A stretch of DNA of 33,728 nucleotides from Pinguiococcus pyrenoidosus (taxonomy: Eukaryota; Sar; Pinguiophyceae; Pinguiochrysidales; Pinguiochrysidaceae), in the NCBI GenBank assembly GCA_019677205.1, contig JAAMXY010000402.1:9605-43332 (forward strand), read 5' to 3'. The notes under the pieces were generated by a model that searched no databases, was not told the DNA's origin, and was given only the letters and a program-made list of their open reading frames with translations. Below are positions 1-8,662 of this stretch, one piece after another; the stretch's first letter is position 1; each line of letters opens with the position of its first letter. A program made the position numbers and the translations under genes.

Positions 1-1378
1 TCACGTCCGTGAGGCGCTGGATCTCGCGAATGGCGGCGTCGTTGTTGGTCGAAAGCGACGGCTCCCCAGCAGCGGCGTGCTCCAGCTTCTGATGCAGCAT
101 CAGGTTGAACGCAGCTCGGGTCTTGTCGATGTAGCCCATCTGCTCCAGCGGCTCCTCCGACGGCCGCAGCACGTTGACGCCGATGCAGGTCGAGAACGCG
201 CCAGGGGACATGCGGCTGGTCTGCGTTGCCTCCGGTGCCTATATGCCATAGCAGCAAGATGAGGATCGGTCTGCGTCGTGTTGCGCGGGTCTGCCGTGAA
301 CGCGGCTTACCAAAGCCAACGCGAGATGATCTAGCAGGGCCTTCAGGACGGATCGCTCCGGCTCTTCGATGTTCTCGTTCATTTCCAGCAGCGTGAAGGC
401 TTCCTCGTTGTCCTCCGCGGCGCTCTCGCCCTCCTTCGCTGCCTCGGCCGCATGCGCCAGCCCGATGTACACCATGAAGAGCTCGTAGGGCACGAGCGGC
501 TGGCAGTCCCGCAGCACCGCTTTGACTCCGGAGCAGACGTCCGCGTCGCTGAACTCCCCCTCCTGAGCGAGCTTGAGCAGGCCATCTTCGTCCACGACGC
601 CCTTCCGGATGGCCTCCGCGACGCTACCGATCTGGATGCTGTTCCCCGGGCGCCGGTAGACGCCCTCGAGCGCCAGGAATCCCTCCGCTTCGATGAAGCG
701 GAAGGCGCCCAGGAGGCCCCTGCATGCGTCGTCGTCGAGCCTTGGAAGCCCGGACACGCTGTCGCGCTCCTGCTGCTGCAGCTGCTTCTTGTTTCGCTGG
801 CGCACGAGGTAGGAGTCGAAGGACTTGGCGAGATCCTTTTCCGCGCCGACGATGCGGTCCTTCGAGGCGTCGATGAGCTTGCTCCCTGCGTGCCGGATGC
901 TGGAGAACATTCCCCCGATAGCGTGCCTGGTCTTCGCAAGCTGGGGATGCTTCGCGCCCTCCTTTCCCCCTCCTCCTTTCTGAACGGGAGAGCCCAGCAT
1001 CCTGGCCACCTTCCCCGGCATGGAGCTCGCATTCTCCGCCGCGGTTCCCTCGGAGAGGCCGTCGCCCCCTGCGGCCAGGCTCAGTCCACCGGGGCTTCTG
1101 CTTCCCTTTCGTTCTTCACTGCCTGGGACCTCTCCCACGCCGGCCGACTGCGTCCGTGCGTGGGACGAGTGCTCAAACTGCTTCTGGAAGGACGGCGGGC
1201 AGGCCGTGGCGCCGACGGACGCCCGCCGTCGGCCAGGCTGGACCTTGAAGGCGTTCACGCCGCTAGGTCGCCGGAAGGTAGGAGGGAAGACGCTGTGCCT
1301 CCGACTGCTCTTCGGCGGCGATTCACACGCGTCCTCGTCGTCGCCGGGCATCGTGAGCTCGTGTTTCGTCGTTTTCAT
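1..1378 (-). CDS. RhoGAP-domain protein (3' end beyond window)
   Basis: Predicted GTPase-activating protein for Rho-family small GTPases. Two exons are seen, 311-1378 and 1-220, joined in phase 0 across a 90-nt GT-AG intron (221-310). The RhoGAP domain begins near position 720. GVYRRPGNS, at about 640-665, fits the family's arginine-finger loop (G-[IV]-[FY]-R-x-x-G). VPYELF and the LLDHLALAL helix follow. The second exon opens with SRMSPGAFST and GVNVLRP, which matches the NrM(S/T)...LRP block of RhoGAPs. The N-terminal ~200 residues are low-complexity, basic and Ser-rich (KSSRRHS), probably disordered. The Met at 1378 (MKTTKHEL) is my preferred start. The frame stays open to a Met at 1681, but that extension is low-complexity. 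The gene continues past the left edge. Confidence 0.8.
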
Positions 1379-1681
1379 CCCGCCGCTTCCGAGGTTAGCA
1401 CCACTGCATACCGTCCCAACGCTCCCGCGTCGCAGCACCAATGTAGATGGGGAAGAGGAAGAGGAGGGCCTCGAAAACCTGGCTGGAGGCCGTCTGCTGC
1501 CGCTCGGCGTTGCCTTGCAAAGCGTCGGGAGCACATGATCTCTCACCGGAACTCTCGGCTGGGCCGGCAGGTCCGGCGACCCGTTCCGGACTTGCCTTAC
1601 ATCACGCGAATTAGAGAAGAATAAGGTAAGGGAACTGCAACCGTTGATCGGAGGCTGACCAATCAAGAACTGGAAAAGCAA

Positions 1682-2017
1682 AAGTCCGGAAAGTCAGCTG
1701 ATCCGACACAGTGCACCCAAGATTAGGATGCACATGATACGATATTATTTTTTGGTGGAGTATGTAACGCCAAGCTTCCCAATTTTGCCAATTCCCAAGT
1801 TTTGTTTTTGTTATTTAAATTGAGATTTTAATTTTCATATATTTTATAAAATACATAAATAAAAAATAAATGTATTATATTTATTGATATTTGTATTTTA
1901 ATTTTGTCCCAAGCTCCGACGGCCTCGTTTTGGCGCCAAATCTGAACTGGATCGGAAGTACGGGGTTTCCCACTGCCTTCTGCTTCCCTCCTAACCCCCG
2001 GCAGGGCCGCTCTACTG
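1682..2017. promoter_or_regulatory. Divergent spacer with AT-rich island 1
   Basis: This gap lies between the divergently read RhoGAP gene and bS6m. No gene is visible. Bases 1801-1910 contain only 13 G or C in 110 by hand count, in a window that is otherwise GC-rich. The island holds runs such as TTATTTAAATT and ATATTTTATAAAATAC. It is probably a bidirectional promoter or nucleosome-free region, though an origin-like or matrix-attachment role is possible. No specific factor site is recognised. Confidence 0.5.
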
Positions 2018-2525
2018 ATGCCCTTCTACCAAGCGGTCATCGCCTTCAAGGCGTACGCGCGACCTCGCGATCTGGCAAGCTTCTTCAAGCAACTGGGTGG
2101 CTACGTGGATGCCCGCCAGGGCGTTCTGCGCGGAGTAGAGAACCACGGGATCCGCTCGGTGGCGCATCGATTCGTCGCGCCTCAGCGGATACAGGGCGAG
2201 CCGAGATATCACAATGAGGTGCGTTCTTTGAAAACCTCTGTCTTATCCTTTTGATCTTCTTTGGGTTTCCTCCTCCCCGAAGCGCTTCCCTGAGAGATTC
2301 AACCCCCTCCAGGTGCGAATGGTGTCCGCGTACATGGACATTAGCACGCAGTACGCCGATGACGTCATGAAGGAGGTGAAGAGCAGCGACGATGTCCTGC
2401 GATTGACACTGTTGAAGCCCAAGAAGACCCCGACCGACAGGGTGAGACATCGCCGGCAAGTCCTGCCATTCTTCGGGCATGACCTCTCGGCTCGGACGGA
2501 ACAACCCAAGGACAAAGACAAATGA
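2018..2525 (+). CDS. MRPS6: Mitochondrial small-subunit ribosomal protein bS6m
   Basis: Component of the mitochondrial ribosome small subunit. Two exons (2018-2218 and 2313-2525) are joined in phase 0 across a 94-nt GT-AG intron and give 137 aa. The first exon starts MPFYQAVIAFKA and contains GGYVDARQGVLRGVENHGIRSV, which matches the bS6 pattern of a first strand, then G-x-V-R-x-[LV]-E-N-x-G. The second exon carries the closing strand and helix (MVSAYMDIS..., DDVLRLTLLK). The C-terminal tail is basic, ending KPKDKDK-like. Length is slightly above bacterial S6, as is usual for mitochondrial versions. A plastid location is less likely, because no signal peptide precedes the domain. The gene is divergent from RhoGAP and convergent with IFT54, whose stop codon is about 120 bp away. 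Confidence 0.82.
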
Positions 2526-2646
2526 TGAACGCAAGACGGATCTCAGAGATAACTAGCTTGATCTTGACGATCCTCTTCTTGGCTTCAAGGTTCTGTTCCT
2601 TTCTGGCCTGGACCGCCAGAAAATTGGGCGCCGAGCTGCTTTCTAA

Positions 2647-4848
2647 TCAGTGCGTACTGACGCTGCGGAGGAGGTTGTGGATCTTCTTGTCGTTCCGCTC
2701 TATCTTTGCCTTGAGGGCGTTCACCTTTCGCACCTGCTCCTTCACCTGCTCGTCCAGGTCGACCAGCTTGAGCCGGAGGGGCTCGACTTCGGTGGCGGTC
2801 GTGTCCTGCTCGACCCGCAGCTTCTCCGCATACCGTGCCGCGTCGGATCGCCACTTCTGCAGTTCCCGGTCCATCGTCGCCATGTCTTCCGTCACGAAGT
2901 CCATGCACTTCCCCAGCGGCATCACAGCCGCACACAGCATCTGCAGGTTCTTGCGCAGCTCATCGATCTCAAACTCGGACACCTGCCCTTTCTGATCCGC
3001 ATGCGTGTGGACGCGTCCCAAGCGGATCCCCGCCGCTCGCTTTGCCCCTTCCTTCGCCTGCGCATCGGGCCCTTCGGTCTTGGCCTTCTCCTCGTCCTCC
3101 TGCTGCTGCTTCATGATTGCCTGGACGACCTTGCCGTGCTGCTCCTTGTCCTCGGCAACTCCAGCCTTCCCCGGCGCGACCAGCATCCCCTCATCCGGCT
3201 CCTCCTTGATGTCCTCTTCGTCTTCGTCATCATCGTCGTCCCCGAGAATGCCAACCGCAGGACCTGCGACTGTCTCCTGCACAAAGAGAACAAGGAGGGA
3301 GAAACGGCATCAGTCCAGGTCCCAAGCTTCGAAAACTACGAAGGAGCAGCCGGAAAGCCCGTGCGGTACCTGCCCTTTCTCCAGCTCGGTGACGTTCGTT
3401 CTCACACGAGGAGGTCGGCGCCTCGCCGTGACTGGCCGCGTGGAGAGTGTAGGCGCCTGGTCCGGCTCGGGAGCCACGCTCTTGCTTGCAGGAGCCGGAT
3501 CGGCCTCGGGAGCATCGCTGAGGATCGCTTGAGCCTGCTCCGGCTCGGCGGCGACGCTGCTGATCGCCGGCGCAGGCTCGGAAGCCTTGGGAGACGAGGC
3601 TGCCCCTCCCGGAGCCCGCTCGGGCTGCTTCGGCTCGGGAGCATTTCCCAAGATGGCCGCGACGGCCGCCGAAGAGTCGGGGACCTTGGTGGCGCAAAGG
3701 CCGAGCAGCTGCAGCAAGACGTTGGTGTTCTCCGGCTCGTGCCCGGCGACGATCTTGCTTGGGCGTGCGCTCACGAGGGTGTTGAGCTGCATCCCCACCA
3801 AGCGGATGATCTTCTCCAGGTACGTAATCTTCGACTGCTTGTCCCGGACGTTGGCGCTGTCCATCTCCTCCTCCGAGAAGAGGCCCGCGCCGAAGCCGGT
3901 GTTGCGGATCACGGCCGAGATGATGTCATGCAAGAAGCGGAACGGTGGTTTCCCGAGCAGCTTATCCGTCAGCCTCGGGCGGCCGCCGAGGACGGGCTCC
4001 AAGAGCAAGCGGGTGTGGTCCATGCCGCCGCTGCACGCGTCGATATCCCCGTCGAGTTCGCCGCCCTTGCTGTCCGCGCCACCATACCCCGCTTCCATGC
4101 CCCCCGTCCGCGGCTGGGGCGCCTCCTTGGCGCGAAGGCCCACGCGGCTGCTTCCCCTGCTTGCCGGCGGCGCCTTGGCCCCCGCGGGCTCTCCGATATC
4201 CAGGTCTCGGCTCTTGGCATCCTTCGTCTCCTCCTCGACATCCTTGTCGAGGCCTCCTCCTTTGCTTTGCGCCCCTCCCCCGAAGTCCCCTTCCACCTCC
4301 CCGGCCCGCGTCTGCGCCGCATCCTTCACACTCGCATCGACGCCGCCGATGTCACGATCGGCCTGCGAGTCCTTGGCGTCGGCCGGCTCCGCGTCGTCAA
4401 GATCCGGCTCCTTCGTATCCTCGCCTGGCCGAAGCGTCCTCCGCACCGCTGCGGGGATGTCGATGCTGCCGTCCAGGCCGCCGCGGAGAGCCTCGGCAAA
4501 GGCCTGCAGGAAGACGTTGGTGCCCTCCGGCTCCATCCCGGCCACGACCTTGCTCGGGTGGAACACGTCCAGCGATCTGCCGGTGCAGTTGCTGGTGAAG
4601 GCGGCGACCTTCTCCAGGAAGGCGATCTTGGCGGTCTTGTTGGACACCTGCGACGAGTCGCTCTCCACCTCGTCGAACAGGTCCAGCGCCAGCTGGTTGC
4701 CCCGCAGGCTGTTCATCACCACATCGTGCAGGAAGCGGAAGGGAGGCCGTTTCAACAGCTTGTCCGCCAGCTTGGGCTTGGTCAGAAGGCCCACGAAGGC
4801 CGCCTGGGTGGCTGGGATGAGCGTCTCGAGGTCCCCCATGGTCCGCAC
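2647..4848 (-). CDS. IFT54: IFT54/TRAF3IP1 with duplicated N-terminal CH-like domain
   Basis: Intraflagellar-transport complex B subunit. In known IFT54 the N-terminal CH-like domain binds tubulin and the C-terminal coiled coil binds IFT20. Two exons (3370-4848, 2647-3276) are joined in phase 0 across a 93-nt intron, giving 702 aa. The first domain (~8-125) contains LLKRPPFRFLHDVV, SKVVAGMEPEGTN and FLEK. A second full copy (~275-395) contains LLGKPPFRFLHDII, DKQSKITYLEK and SKIVAGHEPENTN. Between them is a low-complexity linker that itself looks duplicated (QSKGGGLDKD against DSKGGELDGD). A Pro/Ala/Glu-rich stretch follows, then an acidic DDDDDEDEED run. The C-terminal coiled coil has the family block PLGKCMDFVTEDM and ends KIERNDKKIHNLL. 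Known family members carry one CH domain, so the duplication is odd. An alternative start is the Met at 4839. Confidence 0.9.
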
Positions 4849-5193
4849 CCGAGCCGTGTCGCGCGCCTGCTGCGGGCGCCGGAACGGGGCGCTTTTCTTC
4901 GCCGGCGGGCGTTACTGGGGAATTTGAATCCGACGGCAGGACGGATGTGACAGATGGAGCGTTGGGAAGCGTAGCGCGGGTACCTGGGTAGGGAGGTAGG
5001 TAGGCTGGTAGGTACTGCAAGTTGCTCGGTTCTCGGTTCCACCGCGGGTGTGACGGATGGATTCATGCGGCGGATCGAGAAGCGGAGACCGGAGACGCGA
5101 GGTTGACGTCGGTTCGAGCGAGGTACTGGAGAGGAATGGACGGACAAAAGACAGGAGGTGGCATTGATATATTGTATCTCGGAGGCGGCATGG
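4849..5193. other. Spacer between GET4 and IFT54, with GGTAG-type repeat
   Basis: About 345 bp separate the 3' end of GET4 from the start of IFT54 on the same strand. It presumably holds the IFT54 promoter and 5' leader. Positions 4987-5014 are a short degenerate repeat of GGTAG/GTAGG. No further gene is supported. Confidence 0.4.
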
Positions 5194-6087
5194 CTAGGTG
5201 CGCAGCAGGTTGCCCAGCAGCGCGGCGATGTTGGGCGTCTTCGCCTCGCTCTTGGGCACCAGGCCAAACTTCTCGCCGATGGCCATGAGCAGGTTGCGCA
5301 GGCCTCCGTCGCGCTCGAGGACGGGATTGTACACGTGCAGCACGACTTCGAATCCCTTTCGACGCAGCTCGCCTCCGGCGTCGCTCTTGATGATCTCCAT
5401 GGTCAACTCTGTGAGCGTGCTGAGCGGATCCGCCTCCCACTTCCCTTGCTCATCCTGCCGCTTCCACGCCTCCAGGAACGCCTCCGCCGTCTGCATCGAC
5501 ACCTCATGTAGCGTCTGAAGCACCTCCCGGCACACAAAGAGGCATTCCTCGGAGACGTAGCCAGCGGCGCACAGCTCTCGGAGCGCATCCACGTGCTCGA
5601 CGGCGTTCTTCCCCCGCCGCAGGTGCCTGAGAGCGTTTCCCAAGTCGCCCAGCTGCCGGAATCGGCCGCCAATGGCGCAGTGCAGCGCCGCTTTCTCGGC
5701 CTCGGACAACGGCGCCACCTTGCCAGCGACCTTGAGCAGCGTCTTCAGTACCCCCAGCGCCTTTTCCGGGTCCGCCGTCCTCTCCGCCGCCTTCTGGACG
5801 CCGCCCACGTCCAGCGGAATGGTGGTCCGGGCGCCTTTGGGCGCCGGAGAGCCCTCCCCAGCCGCTTTGAGCAGCTGATTCAGCACGTCCGCAGCACCGG
5901 CCGAGTCCCCGCCGTCATTCAGAACGTCTGCGCACAGGAGACAAAACTCTGCGGCCAAGTCCCCGCCTGCCCGCCGCCGCAGGCGGATGAAGCGGCTGTG
6001 GAACAGCTGCAACGCGCTGTAGGTGTTGCCCTCGTCCACGGCGGTCTGCACCTCGATCAGCGCCGCATCGAGCAACGTGGTCTCCAT
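5194..6087 (-). CDS. GET4: GET4 homologue (tail-anchored protein insertion)
   Basis: Cytosolic alpha-helical-repeat protein. In yeast and animals, Get4 bridges Get5/Sgt2 (or the BAG6 complex) to the Get3 ATPase, handing tail-anchored membrane proteins to the ER. It is a single exon of 297 aa, near the usual family length of about 310-330. The N-terminal part (SALQLFHSRFIRLRRRAG, CLLCADVLNDGGDSAGAADVL) fits the first TPR-like helices. The middle (LGDLGNALRHLRRG, VCREVLQTL) and the end (PLSTLTEL, VLHVYNPVLERDGGLRNLLMAIGEKF, LLGNLLRT) match the conserved blocks of the family (P-L-x-F-x-x-L, Y-x-P-x-L-x-R-D, L-x-x-I-G-x-x-F). The inserted DVGGVQKAAERTADPE stretch is not one I recognise. It is divergent from LSM8, with 211 bp between start codons. 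Confidence 0.8.
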   Translation of the reverse strand: METTLLDAALIEVQTAVDEGNTYSALQLFHSRFIRLRRRAGGDLAAEFCLLCADVLNDGGDSAGAADVLNQLLKAAGEGSPAPKGARTTIPLDVGGVQKAAERTADPEKALGVLKTLLKVAGKVAPLSEAEKAALHCAIGGRFRQLGDLGNALRHLRRGKNAVEHVDALRELCAAGYVSEECLFVCREVLQTLHEVSMQTAEAFLEAWKRQDEQGKWEADPLSTLTELTMEIIKSDAGGELRRKGFEVVLHVYNPVLERDGGLRNLLMAIGEKFGLVPKSEAKTPNIAALLGNLLRT

Positions 6088-6298
6088 GCCTCCAAAAATC
6101 CACCGGCGCTGCGGGATAGCGGCGGATATCCGGCGCTGTTTGCGGCGCTTTCAAAGACTCGCGTTCACGACGCCCGTGTCGCGCCCGTCGCCTGCGCGAC
6201 ACGAGCTCCGGAGCCAAAGGAAATCCCGGAACCCCACAAAATCACTAATAATCACGAATCCCGAAAGATCCCCCTTGGCGCCGCCAAGGACGCCGAAT

Positions 6299-6853
6299 AT
6301 GGCGGGCGCTCTGCAAGACTGGCTCAACCGTACGTCTCCTGAAACGGTGGATATGGTGCTTTGGTCCCCGACCTAACGTTTCATGTGTGCGCTCCTCTGC
6401 AGATGCCGTGTGCATCATCACCAATGACGGGAGAAACATCGTGGTAAGCGTTGGAAAAGGCGGCTGTTTGCTGCAGCGCGCACCGAGGCTTGGAGAGAGA
6501 CTGAGTGACGCTGCGAAGCGCAAGTCTGGGGAAATCAGTCTGGAGAAGGCTCCAGGCGAAAAAGATCGGAAATCATGCTTGAGAGCGTTGCTTTTGATGT
6601 GTGCGCTTCGCTTGCTAAATTCTGGACACAACAGGGAAACCTTCGAGGATATGACCAGACGACCAACTTGATCTTGGAGAACTGCCACGAGCGCATTTTC
6701 GCTCCCGACGAAGGGGTCGAGGAGGTGCCGCTGGGACTGTACATCATCCGCGGGGACAACGTAGCTGTGATTGGGGAGTTGGACGAGGCGATGAGCCAGG
6801 CGTTGGACCTCAGCGCCATACGCGCGCAGCCGCTGAAGCCACTGGTGCATTAG
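6299..6853 (+). CDS. LSM8: U6 snRNA-associated Sm-like protein LSM8
   Basis: Subunit that defines the nuclear LSM2-8 ring, which binds the 3' end of U6 snRNA. Three exons (6299-6329, 6403-6443, 6635-6853) use GT-AG introns of 73 and 191 nt in phases 1 and 0 and give 96 aa, the normal length. Spliced, the protein reads MAGALQDWLNHAVCIITNDGRNIV, then GNLRGYDQTTNLIL. The Sm1 motif is visible as the DGR block followed by G-x-x-x-G-Y/F-D-x-x-x-N. NCHERIF is typical of LSM8. The Sm2 motif is GLYIIRGDNVAVIGELD, and the family's C-terminal extension ends QPLKPLVH. The first exon is only 31 nt, so an unspliced reading would miss it. Confidence 0.93.
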
Positions 6854-7436
6854 AGCATTGGATGGAATCAGAGAAAGAGCAACCCGGCATGCTCGTAAGC
6901 TCTGTGAGTTGGTGAACCAGTGCCCCCAAGCACTCCAGTGGTGCTTGGAATGCCGAGAACGGAAACAGACTCCGGTGCGGCCCGATCAGCTCGTCAGGTC
7001 GTTCAGGATACGACGCAAGAGCGACCATGTAGCGATCTCATGAACATGAACGCAGGCCCCGGACACTGGATGCTTGGAGAGCTCGGAAAAGAAGCTTGCG
7101 GCAACGAAATTGATCTCTCTGCTGACTCCTCGCGAGGCTTTTCCCCGCTCTTCCCACCGCGGGGCGTCGGTTCGGAACCACCTCTTCGACCTGCATTGGT
7201 TCTTCCCTTCGCATAATTCTTGCCAGTATCTTGTACGCATCTTCCCAGCACAATGACATCCACTGCAGTGCCGTTGTCCGGTCAGGACGCGATCTAAAGA
7301 CGAGAAACGAAACAAAGAAACGACGAGGAAGAGAGGAAAGCGTCGCAAGGGGTGACAGACGCCGCAAATGGATCTCCGATCTTCGACGCCGCAGACCGCC
7401 GGGTTTGTTTGGCGCCGCAGCACCTTTGCTCCCGAG
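6854..7436. other. Spacer between LSM8 and CSN7
   Basis: About 580 bp between two genes on the plus strand. Open frames on the minus strand here lack recognisable motifs and extend into CSN7, so I take them as chance. The A-rich stretch near 7296-7330 (GAAACGAAACAAAGAAACGACG) probably lies in the CSN7 leader. Nothing else is supported. Confidence 0.4.
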
Positions 7437-8477
7437 ATGGACGCTCCGGTCGGTAGCGGAAGCGATGCGCTGGAGCAGTTCGTGTCGCTCGCGAAGACCG
7501 CCAAGGGGGCCGCGTGCGTCGCGCTGATCCAGCAGGTTCTCAACCACCCGAAGGTCTTCGTGTTCGGAGAGCTGCTCCTCATGCCAAACGTACAAGCGGT
7601 AAGCTGCTCGCTTTGGTCACTGGGTTAGTGCCCATAGAAGAGATCGGACACATCTCACGACGCGATTCTTTGACCACGCTCAGCTCCGCGGCACTGAACA
7701 CCAGCCGTATCTTCGCCTTCTGGAGCTCTTCGCCTACGGAACCATGGCGGACGCTCAAGGTGTGGGAGAGGGACATTCAAGTGCAAGCACCGATCTTTGT
7801 CTCCCGATACTAATGCAGCGCGCTTTTCCGGCGCTGGACAGGCGCGAAAGAGGCGCTGCCCACCATGAGTGAAGCGCAGGAAGCGAAGCTGCGAAAGCTA
7901 AGCATCCTGTCCGCAGCTCAGACGCAAGGCACTCTGGATTACGACCAGCTCATGCCGGCACTGCAAGTGGACAACGTTCGCGACTTGGAGGATGTGGTCA
8001 TTGACGCCATCTACGCAGACTTGATAGACGCCAAGCTCAACCAAAGAGAGCGGGTCGTGAGAATACACCGCTGCGTCGCGAGGGACGTGCGCAGCGATGA
8101 CTTGAGCGCCATCAAGGAGAAGCTCAAGGCGTGGAATCGTAACACCTCAGAGGTCTTGCAAGCGCTGAAGGACCTCCGAGCTCGCGTGCATGTGGATTGC
8201 GTTGCGTCGAAGACGGCTGCTGAGGAGCAAGTTGCGGTAAGCGTCGCACATCCGCTCGTTGCAAGAGCCTGGGAGTTGCCCATGTTGCTGCTTTCAACGT
8301 GTGCACGACTTCGCTCGCGACTTGTTTACACCTGGCTTTCTTCTTGTGCAGGCCCAGAATGCGATTCTCAGCGAGCATGGACGCTCGCGCTTTCAGAACG
8401 TCCCTCATGAGGACGATGCCATGGAACTAGAGATGGAGAGTCGGTCACGAGGAGGTGGGCACGCGACCCGGCGATAG
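7437..8477 (+). CDS. COPS7: COP9 signalosome subunit 7 (PCI domain)
   Basis: Subunit of the COP9 signalosome, which removes NEDD8 from cullin-RING ubiquitin ligases. Four exons (7437-7598, 7684-7759, 7842-8236, 8352-8477) are separated by GT-AG introns of 85, 82 and 115 nt with consistent phases, giving 252 aa. Exon 1 carries [27 protein letters not shown] and FVFGELL. Exon 2 reads [11 protein letters not shown], the family's L-x-x-F-x-Y-G-T-x-x-D block. Exon 3 holds the winged-helix part of the PCI domain ([45 protein letters not shown], and RDV). The C-terminus is short and acidic, then Arg/Gly-rich. The frame is open upstream to a Met at 7368. I prefer 7437 because the extension lacks family similarity. 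Confidence 0.88.
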
Positions 8478-8662
8478 GGAGCAAGGAGTCGCCTGCCTCG
8501 TCTCGTGAAAGTGCTTCCGCGCAAAAGTTGTGGTGGCGCTCTCCTGGAGGGCGGAACGCCCATTCAATGCGAGGGACGAGTCCGGCTTGAATGAACGTCC
8601 TGGGCCGTGAGACTCGGTTCCATGCAAGGGGCGTTGGAAAGCAGTCCATCAGCGCAGGGGTT

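Noticed and set aside
452-1624. Long plus-strand open frame opposite the RhoGAP gene
   Set aside because: It is the antisense shadow of a GC-rich coding exon. Its translation has no motif, while the minus strand has RhoGAP blocks.
2650-4950. 766-codon plus-strand frame opposite IFT54
   Set aside because: It is longer than the real exons, but rich in His/Arg/Leu and without motifs. IFT54 on the other strand matches conserved blocks at both ends.
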